Below are positions 56,346-64,000 of a stretch of DNA of 64,000 nucleotides, piece by piece; the stretch's first letter is position 1; every line of letters starts with the position of its first letter. Under the pieces are notes generated by a model that was not told where the DNA came from, ran no database searches, and saw nothing but the letters and a program-made list of their open reading frames with translations. The position numbers and the translations under genes are program-made. This DNA is from Bacteroidota bacterium (GTDB lineage: Bacteria > Bacteroidota > Bacteroidia > Chitinophagales > Chitinophagaceae), in the NCBI GenBank assembly GCA_016711825.1, contig JADJSG010000006.1:372001-436000 (forward strand), read 5' to 3'.

Positions 56346-58480
56346 GATTTTAGAAATCAGTTTTAAAAAGTTAAATGAGCAGTTCGGTTGAATTGACGCT
56401 AATGTTTTGCAGCTATAAAAGTTGGCGATTGCGAAGCACTACACCTTCAATCAAGCAGAAACTTTGATGAGAAGCACAAAGCTTGGTTAACCAATGAACC
56501 GCCAATTTCTTGTAGGTGCTGTCACCGCCTGGTGTACTTGTCATTCTGCATATCATCACTTTAATTTACCCATCAGTTTATTATGCTTTCTATAAATCCT
56601 ATTTAATTTATTCGTTAGTGTACTTCGTCTAAACTAAAGCATGTAAACATGTTTCATAAAAGAATGCAGAAATACTGGATTAAGTCACCCAAATTATTCA
56701 GGCCTCTGGTTCATTTCAAAAATGGTCTTATATTATGCTTTCCCTCTTATTCCTTTCTCCATAGTGTAATAAAATATCATCCTATCAATGACACAATTCT
56801 TTAACTCAGGACACATTAAATCATCACTTAGGCTAAAAATTGACTTTTTAAACTCATTATATCAGTATTACGGATAGAATGCATAAAAAAATATAATTGC
56901 TTGTTTGTCAGAATCATTGCGTGTTTCGAAATCCCATTAGGGACAAATTATGACTATCAGGAACATAAAATACAAATTGATGGAAGCGATGTATTGGTTG
57001 GAATATCTCAGGATTAATACCTGCATAAAACATTTTGAAGCGTATTACTGAAAATGTGATTTGCTTTCAAGGCATCTTGACAGGCAAAATTTAGAATGGG
57101 ATAACTAAAAAACGCTTTGTATAAAGGAGTTAGAATTATAGATTGTAGACAAGAAATCTAGTACCATTGACATCCATAGTTGTTTGCATATAGAAATGTG
57201 CATACCCGGCTTCACAGGATCTACCAAGGTCATATCTGTTTTATATAAATAGTCTCCCATTATAAAAGATGTCCTCAAGAAGATTATGGCATATATTCAA
57301 ATTGTAAGACTTGTTTGCATATTTCTCTCGAAGATCTTTATGAACATCCATTTTTAAAATAGTCCCGATAAATGTAATTTACCAATTTCAACTGTTCTAA
57401 GTTGTTTGTCGATTTCATTAGGATCTATGCCGGATAATTGGAATAATATTGAGTTGATGGTGTAGATCAGTTTTACTAAAGAAACCATCATCGGATCACC
57501 GTAATCTGAAAAGTTTCCGGTTGATTGAGAATACGCATTAACTATTTTCAAATACGTTTCTTTTTTGTAAATCGGCAGTTGCAAGTTGTTGTCTGAGATC
57601 AACTGGGCTTTCATTGATACCTATGGAAATGGCTGCACCCATATAAAGAGAAATCCTTTTTTTGAATTTCGGGTTTTAGGCCACAGTAATTCATATCTGC
57701 GTTAAGACGATTATACAAATAAGGGGTCTGATGCTGGGAATCTTTGTCATTTTCCAATTTAATATTTTCGTAATTCTCTTTACAGCAACTTAATAAAGTC
57801 GGATTCTTAACATATCATGTTTTATCAACATTACGTTCAATAAATTCTAACGCAGTTCTTTATAATAGTTTCAGGATAGGCAATGTAATCTCCACTATTG
57901 GCCCTTTTTTATTTCCGCTCCTTTACTTTTGAGATCGTCAGAACCAATTTAGACATTTTATTTTCAATCCATTTCATTTTTCAATTTTGGAGTCAATGTC
58001 TTTTTTACCCTTATGCAAGTTCTTTTGACAATGCGGATGAAGAAATATTTTCCATAATATTTTATCTTTGGCGGTGCTAACCGTTTCCTGTACTAGCGCA
58101 ATGGTTTTGTCGGTGCAGTTTTTTCATTCTCTTTTTCCTTTTTGGTGCCTCTATATAAGAAAAGTCAGTTGCATTATTCAAAATAGATTCAATGTCCTTC
58201 CATGCATCGTCAGTACACTTGCCTGTCGGCTTCGTTTTCTCTCTCAATTAAAATTCCCATTTCTCTATTATTCTGCTGAGAAAATTCGTATAAATTCATT
58301 GATGATATAATGATTTCTCTCGTTGAGGTAACATTTTGCATGGAGATTCTTTGAGAAATATAATCGAACATACTTTAAATTTGTAAATAACTCATTTCTG
58401 GTGGGCTAAGCTCTTGCTTCCTAAAAATTATTCTTACTTCTACTTTTTCTCATTTCTTTGTCATTAAGAAGCTCCTAATA
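56346..58480 (-). pseudogene. Shattered minus-strand genes, not identified
   Basis: About 2.1 kb in which protein-like fragments appear in shifting frames. From 58310: MNLYEFSQQNNREMGILIER, then DDAWKDIESILNNATDFSYI, then LVQETVSTAKDK. At 57614-57354 lies an open piece (ETYLKIVNAYSQSTGNFSDY, VSLVKLIYTINSILF). From 57351, two bases after its stop, MDVHKDLREKYANKSYNLN begins another gene. These seem to be two or three co-directional genes with very many indels, on average one per 50-100 bases. No family is recognised. Confidence 0.45.
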
Positions 58481-58489
58481 TTATCAGAT

Positions 58490-59650
58490 AGTTTAAGGTA
58501 AAGGTTGGAGTTACTACCTTTGAGTGAATAAAAAGTTAAGAGATTTAAAGTATTAACTTTAAATCATGATAGAACAATTAGAAAGTACAGCAAGAATATA
58601 AAGATTAAGGCTGTAGAACTAAGTAGACAACGAGGTAGTATGAAGAGATCATGATGGAATTGGGGCATATCTTCTAAAATATTAGTCGCTAAGATAAAGA
58701 GATATGAAGCTAGTAAGTATTCAGAAAACTATATTCATTCTAGAATTCAGTAAGAACTGAATTAGAATATGGCATTAAAGAAAAGCTTTACGTGATGCAG
58801 AATTAGAACGAGATATATTAAAAAGGCTCTTGGCATCTTCTCCAGGCGACGGGTAAAATAATATTTATCCCAAAATACTCAGCACTATATCCTGTTGAGA
58901 AGATGTATCTGAAATGTTTAGAGTCAGTAAAAGCAGATTATACAAATGGACGCATAAAAACCAACTAAACAACATATACGAAATAGGAGTGTTAAACAAG
59001 AAATGAAAAAATATACCAAATTCAATGAGGCCAGATGTGGAAGTCCACGAATATTGATAGAGTTAAAAAGAATGTTTAACTGTATCCAGAGTATTGGTCG
59101 GCAAATTGATGCAACGGCTTCATTTACGAAGTATTGGAAAATATAAAGGTTATAATTATTCATCATAAGTATCCATTGGTAGACAATAGATTAAATGAGC
59201 TTTTAAAGCCACTACAAGAAGTAGCTTGGGTGTCAGACCTGTCTATATAGCAACCTCAGGAGGCTGGCTATATTTAACCACAATCCTCGATTTGTTTGAT
59301 AGAAAAGTAATAGGATGGGCATTACGCAACACTTTGAAATCCAGCGGAAACAGTTATACCTGCGACTTGAAAATGGCAGGGAGGTCGGCCATTGTGTTAT
59401 GACAACCGCAATTTTTCACTCCGATCGAGGTATTCAATATAACATAAAATTTACGGTGTATTATTTCTCATGAAACATTAACCCAAAACGCAGGAGCAGG
59501 AGAAAGCTGTTCCCAGGATAATGCGTTGGAAAGCTTTTAAATCAGTAAAAACAAATTAGTTTATCATAACAAATATCAAACCGCGAAGAAGCTGAACTAT
59601 CCATTTTTGAATATATTGAAACATTTTATAACTAAATAAAGACATCAACA
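58490..59650 (+). mobile_element. IS3-family (IS150-like) insertion sequence, damaged copy 1
   Basis: Fragments of OrfA (KIKAVELSRQRGSMK, KILVAKIKRYEASKYSEN, LRDAELERDILKK) and OrfB (YPVEKMC, NEARCGSPRILIELKR in approximate frame, WVSDLSYIATSGGWLYLTTI with the first Asp of the DDE triad, DLFDRKVIGWAL, and a late ELSIFEYIETFYN) occur in order on the plus strand but in many frames. It is a complete-length IS3 element by order and size, unable to be translated as written. Terminal inverted repeats are not clear. Confidence 0.7.
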
Positions 59651-59699
59651 ATTGAACAACTAAATAATTTTAAGAATATCAAAAATATTTAATACTTTT

Positions 59700-60660
59700 A
59701 AAAATGTAGCTTAAATGACTATTTTTTGTCCTTTGTTGGAATTCAAAACTCTTACATCTTCTCAAAGGCGACAGGTAAAATATGTGTTTATACAAAAATA
59801 TCAGAGCACCTATATCCTGTTGAGAAGATGTGTCAAGTGTTTAAGTCAGTGAAGCAATTAACCACTGGAAGTGGACGCATAAAACCTACTAAACAACATA
59901 TACGAAATACGATGTTAAAAATAAATGAGACCTTGCAGTCAATGGATTTGGAGATATTAAGTAAGAATGAATGGATAAGTTACCGCAAGACATTTTTTGT
60001 CCAAATAATTGGTAACAGTTAATTGCAAAACACTGACCATTTGAAGTATTGTGAAAAGAAAATATATGTTACCACCAGATCATCTCACAAGATCCAGTGG
60101 TAAGAATAGATTCAAATGAGAGCTTTTAAACCAAGACAGAAAATTAAGCGGGTATCAGAGTTGGCCTAGCTGTATGACCTCGAATTTGGCCTAAGTTAAC
60201 CACCTGACCGATTTGTTTGTGGAAAAGTAAAAGGATGGCAATAAGAAACTCCATGAAATCGAATGGACTCGTTATGACCTGCACTTACAAAGGGTCAAAT
60301 TAAATAGAATTCTACAAAATAACGACTGTTGTGAATTTTCACCTTACAAGGTGGACTTCAACTATGTTGTAAAGATTTACGGACTATTAGCTATTCTCAA
60401 AACATTATTAGAAATGAATGGTGTTTGTATAATCGGAGATAATGCTTTTTGCAGGAAAGCTTTTTAAATCAATAAAAACAGAATTAGTTTATCATAACAA
60501 ATATCAAACCCGCAAAGAAGCTGAACTATCCATTTTTGAATATATTGAAAAATTTTGTAACAACAAAGAAGACATCAACAATTAGACAACTTGACCATTT
60601 AGAATATCAAAAAAATATTTAATAACCCTTTTTAAAAATGTAGCTTAAATGACTAATATT
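59700..60660 (+). mobile_element. IS3-family insertion sequence, damaged partial copy 2
   Basis: A second copy of the same OrfB, lacking OrfA, directly after copy 1. Matching stretches include the YPVEKMCQVFK region, KPTKQHIRN, the DLFVEKX-like and NREEAELSIFEYIEKF-like parts, and the same end sequence GTAGCTTAAATGACTA (59703 and 60643). It differs from copy 1 by many indels and some larger gaps. It may be a true tandem insertion or an assembly duplication. Confidence 0.6.
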
Positions 60661-60885
60661 TTTTGTCCTAACTTTTTATTGGAATTCCAGGGCTTATAGT
60701 ATAAAGTCGTTCCCGAGCTTCTCTAATAAGTTCTTCCACACCGCTGTAATTCCCGATGTTCTTAAATATTTTGCCATTGAAGTTAAATGTTTTCGTCAAA
60801 GATAAATTTTAAGGTTGACATTTTATACTACCAACGCCTGGTTGTATCAATTAAAGGGGACAAGAGTATACTTGAAAAAAGGAAT

Positions 60886-60910
60886 AAAAAAGTCCGCCTC
60901 GGCAGGACTT
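60886..60910 (-). terminator. Intrinsic terminator
   Basis: Minus strand: AAGTCCTGCCGAGGCGGACTT forms a stem with one mismatch and a 3-base loop, followed by TTTTTT. It lies 12 bases after the stop codon at 60922. Confidence 0.7.
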
Positions 60911-60921
60911 AATTAGTAGGG

Positions 60922-61382
60922 CTATTTAAGCCTAGAAGGAAACTCTTTGATGGAAGTGGTAGCTTTAACAACCTCTGTATCTGTTGTTAGAAGAATGCTC
61001 ATCGGTTGTTGGGTAATGTATTCATTCAAATATTTTTTGCTAAACTCCAGGAAAGGAATTGTTTACGATTCTCAAAGCTTCTGGCTTTGCTGTTGCTGTT
61101 ACTGTGTAACTTCTCTTTGTTGTGTCTTGATTTTGCATGATGTAAATTTTGCAAGTAACAGAAGTGTCAGGATGTGCTACAGGCAGGATTTTCCATGGAG
61201 GAATTGGAATAACATTCCTCATGTTTATGCCTAGAAAATCCATGGTATATCTTGCCAGCACATAAATTGCAAATGAATTTATATCAAGCGAAATGACACT
61301 ATAAAGGAGAAGGCAGTAACTGCGGTTCAATATGCATTTGTTCCAGGCTCTTCGACATCAATGCTCTCATGCTAGTTTGTGC
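60922..61382 (-). pseudogene. Hypothetical protein, frameshifted
   Basis: The open frame contains MDFLGINMRNVIPIPPWKIL and then SVTCKIYIMQNQDTTKRSY and AKPEALRIVNNSFPG. After one frameshift near 61043 it continues as KKYLNEYITQQPMSILLTT to a stop at 60922, followed by a good terminator. The beginning resembles the small frame upstream of radC. Family unknown. The exact start is not clear. Confidence 0.5.
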
Positions 61383-61545
61383 ACGAGAGTCTTTGATGTA
61401 ATTTGTTTTCGTTAAGGGCGCCTGATTGAATGGAAGTTTTTGAAGCGTAGCGGAAAACAACATTGAAGCAGGCAGTGCTTAGTCAAGCGCTAGGGATAGT
61501 ATCGTAAAGCCCGGAACGCAGTGAGGACTTGCAGCGGATAGCCCG

Positions 61546-61570
61546 CCCGCCTGTGTACTCAACAGGCGGG
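61546..61570. repeat. 9-bp GC-rich hairpin
   Basis: CCCGCCTGT, a 7-base loop, ACAGGCGGG. It sits at the end of a gene-free, GC-richer stretch (61440-61600) and has no T-tract, so a terminator role is uncertain. Confidence 0.5.
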
Positions 61571-61771
61571 AACGCCCAGATTTTAACCTTGATTCTATCG
61601 TGAATATATTACCAGTGCTCACATCACTATCCTTATCCTTTACTATACGTCCGTGAACCAGCGTATCAAATGCATCTGAATAATGTACTCTCCCGTGACA
61701 GGAAAATTCTTTTCTGCTTCCAGTACTTTTGTCCTTACCATAATCCTTTCCTTATACATAGTAGCACACGT

Positions 61772-63574
61772 TTACTGTGCTTGCTTTGGGGTTGGCTTCA
61801 TTGACACAATTTTTTTGTTCAGGTTCAAGATTGATGTAAAAAGAAAAGTCGCTGTCAAGTTTTTGAAGATATTTTTCACTTCGTTGTCAACCTGTGAACG
61901 GTCTAAAATATTTTTGTCTGTGATTATTAGTGTATGTCGTTTTGAACGGCTTGTCGCCACATTAAATAATCTTTTCTCCAATGAATGGTGATAACTTGAA
62001 TTTGGAATTACAAAAATGCAAACATCAGTGGTCAAACCTTGAACTCTGAAACAGTTTCAATCAATAATTTTTTGTGATACCCAACAGTCTGAAAAATTTG
62101 CTTTTGCATTGCCTTTGTCGTTTCAACAAAAAGAAAGAACTGAAATATGCAACTTTTTGTCATCTGGTAATCCCTTGTTTACAATAAGTAGATGCTTTAC
62201 GAATTCAGTTGATAGTTGCAAAGCGTTTTCGCTCGGTAATCTCAATAGGCAAATTTGTTTTGATTAAAGTCGGTCCGCCTTTTAGGATTGAAATATTTTC
62301 CTGCATCTTCAAACAATTCATCAAAAGTCAATCTGATGTCTTTCTTCGCTTTTGATTTCAAATTGTCCTTGTAAAATATTCCGTGTAGGTTGCTCCTCGT
62401 TCTGTCAAGCGATGTGTTTCAGTCAACTGAAACATTGGAAGGGAAGCATTGTCAGAAAGCGCTTTCAGTCCGTCAACCAAAGCACCATAATTTTTTCTAT
62501 TCACTTTGTCGTCACTCAACGCAACAACTGGCGGCAACTGTTTTGTGTCGCCAATCCAAATATTTTTCTTGCCTAACAATTTTGCTCCTGCAAACATTCC
62601 TATCAATGCTTGACTGGCTTCGTCGACCATTGCAAAATCAAAAGGTGGTTCGTTGGTTGTCTGTGCAGCTTGTCCGCTTGTAATATAAAATGTTGAAAGG
62701 ATTAAATTGCTCGGCTGTGGACTTACATCTTTTGTTTGCTGCAAATCTTTGTAGGCTCTTGCTTCGTCAACGGAAAGTTTTGTTTTGAACATTCTATGTG
62801 CTTCAAGCAAAGTTTTTAATGCTGGTTTTCTACAATCTCAACCAATGCACGATTAGTTAATGCAGTTACCAAAACAGATTTCCCTTGATTACAAAGTCGT
62901 TCACAAAGTTCAGCAATCAAATATGTTTTGCCTGTTCCTGGCGGTCCCTGGATTATCATTGTGTCTTGCAAAGCCATTTGAGATAAAACAAAATCAGCAA
63001 TGTTGTTTTTGTTGTCAAGTAATGAAGGTGTCCATTCGGCAAAATGAAAATCTTGGTCAAGAATATTATTTACAGAATCGTTGTTGTGATGCTGAACAAT
63101 TTTTTGAAGATTAGCAATGTATTCAAAGGGTGGTTTGTTCGGTCCCAAAACTAAAATTATTCCTTCCGTATCTTGAATGTGTGTTGCAAATTCAAGTTCA
63201 ACTCCTCTGAAACCTGCTATACTGAAATCTTTTTCGTTTGATGGTGCTTGCCAAATACAAACAACCTCAGAATAATTTGTCTTTTCTTTTATTAAATCTC
63301 CATAAGTCTTATTTCTCCAATCCCTATAATTCCTTAATTCTTTTGGAACTGTAAAACAGTAAAGATATTCGCCTTGTCTTGGTATTCCTCTTGTGTTGGA
63401 GAATTTTAAAATCATTTCTCCGTCCTTAAACGTTAAAAATTGGGCAACAAAAAGTTCTTCACGGTCTTGTAATAGAAAAGTGGCAGAAGTGTCTAACTTA
63501 TTTTTGTAGGCTTCTGTTTGGGCACGAAGCTCTTCTTCTAAAAATCTTATATGTTCTTCTCGGCTGTAAATCAT
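61772..63574 (-). pseudogene. Superfamily 1 DNA/RNA helicase, frameshifted
   Basis: The intact first part (63574-62816, 252 residues) holds Walker A, IIQGPPGTGKTYLIAEL, and ends at LVTALTNRALVEIVEN. The second part in another frame (62810-62358) has motif II AMVDEASQALIG, WIGDTKQLPPVV and QLTETHRLTERGATY. After several more indels the C-terminal motif FNVATSRSKRHTLIITDKN appears (near 61930), the motif VI region of UPF1/DNA2-type helicases. Total length would be about 600 residues. The start overlaps the stop of the upstream DUF3883 gene (TAATG), so the two are coupled. Frameshifts are probably errors. Confidence 0.78.
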
Positions 63575-64000
63575 TAAAGCAGTAGGTTTTTATCGTCAGC
63601 AGATAGTTCACTTGAACTTGGATTCCGTTCACTCAAACCAAATTGTTGCAGGTAATCTGTCGTGCTTTCAGGTGTCGTGAATATAAAATGGGTATAAGGT
63701 AGTCCTTTGAAAAAGTTTGCAAGTATTTGCAAATTTGAAATAACGAATTGTTCTGTATTAAAACGCATATGAAATTCGTCATTTATTCTTTGTAAGTCTG
63801 CAAGTGTTACATTTCTAACTTTATTTCCTGCTGTAAGAACAAAAAGTTGAGAATCTTTTTCTGCCAATGCCAACCATTCAAGCGGTGTAAAATATATTCT
63901 TCCTGCCTTAGCACTTTTAACAACAACCTTAATCAGTTTACCATTAGGATTTTTTACCCCTTCAAGAATGGTGTATGAGATATTACTTCTATTTTCAACG
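63574..64000 (-). CDS. DUF3883 domain protein, C-terminal part (runs off the window)
   Basis: The frame stays open to the end of the window. The C-terminal part shows a DUF3883/NOV-like core: SYTILEGVKNPNGKLIKVVV, in which the VVKS Lys follows, then GRIYFTPLEWLALAEKD and LFVLTAGNKVRN. This domain is often the C-terminus of large sacsin-like or defence-associated proteins. What follows (IFTTPESTTDYLQQFGLS) is a short tail. The N-terminus lies beyond 64000. The stop TAA overlaps the ATG of the helicase gene. Confidence 0.65.
   Translation of the reverse strand, partial: VENRSNISYTILEGVKNPNGKLIKVVVKSAKAGRIYFTPLEWLALAEKDSQLFVLTAGNKVRNVTLADLQRINDEFHMRFNTEQFVISNLQILANFFKGLPYTHFIFTTPESTTDYLQQFGLSERNPSSSELSADDKNLLL

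Overview
The window looks like the chromosome of a low-GC member of the Bacteroidota, probably Chitinophagales or a relative. Evidence is type IX secretion C-terminal domains on two secreted proteins, a bacillithiol deacetylase (BshB1), a SprB-repeat protein, and many promoters of the Bacteroidota type (TTTG or TTG, 18-20 bp spacer, TAnnTTTG). The species cannot be named from the sequence.

Positions 1-21.7 kb are ordinary core chromosome: a sirtuin deacylase, an L,D-transpeptidase, BshB1, a SulP anion transporter with a universal-stress protein, a two-component system, a von Willebrand A protein with internal repeats, the N-terminal half of a split transketolase, a large M36-type secreted metalloprotease, a PBP4-type D,D-peptidase next to an aminopeptidase P, a SprB-repeat T9SS cargo, an M16-like protein and a short-chain dehydrogenase. 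The last two each carry one single-base homopolymer frameshift.

At 21.69 kb a tRNA-Lys(TTT) with a good promoter is followed at once by a tyrosine recombinase. From there on the content is accessory, as expected for an integrative element or genomic island. The first block (23-42.4 kb) is a defence-like island: agmatine-deiminase-like protein, two proteins resembling the uracil-DNA-glycosylase superfamily, a Ser/Thr kinase with TPR and FHA regions, and a tight operon of PLD-SNF2 helicase, DUF1016 PD-(D/E)XK nuclease, Eco57I/PglX-like adenine methylase and EVE-domain protein. It also holds an accessory metK operon behind a structured, terminator-like leader, and a NucS/DUF91-like nuclease gene. 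The second block (44-52.3 kb) is the strongest candidate for an undescribed system. A WYL regulator is divergent to a RecD-like helicase, which is followed by a tandemly duplicated two-gene cassette: OLD-like AAA ATPase plus a small partner with DPY and DR motifs, twice. A near-perfect inverted repeat lies across the regulator's promoter.

The third block (52.3-64 kb) looks like plasmid or mobilisable-element housekeeping: an iteron-like array, DUF932 protein, RadC/JAB protein, HNH endonuclease, two tandem damaged IS3-family copies, and a DUF3883 protein coupled to a superfamily 1 helicase that runs off the window.

Sequence quality limits interpretation. About 1.2 kb (42.72-43.95 kb) is almost only homopolymer runs and is very probably an assembly artefact, so the join between the blocks on either side should not be trusted. 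Many genes carry frameshifts. Seven of the sites I repaired by hand need one base restored or removed in a homopolymer, which points to sequencing error rather than decay. Error density becomes very high between about 55.6 and 62.4 kb.
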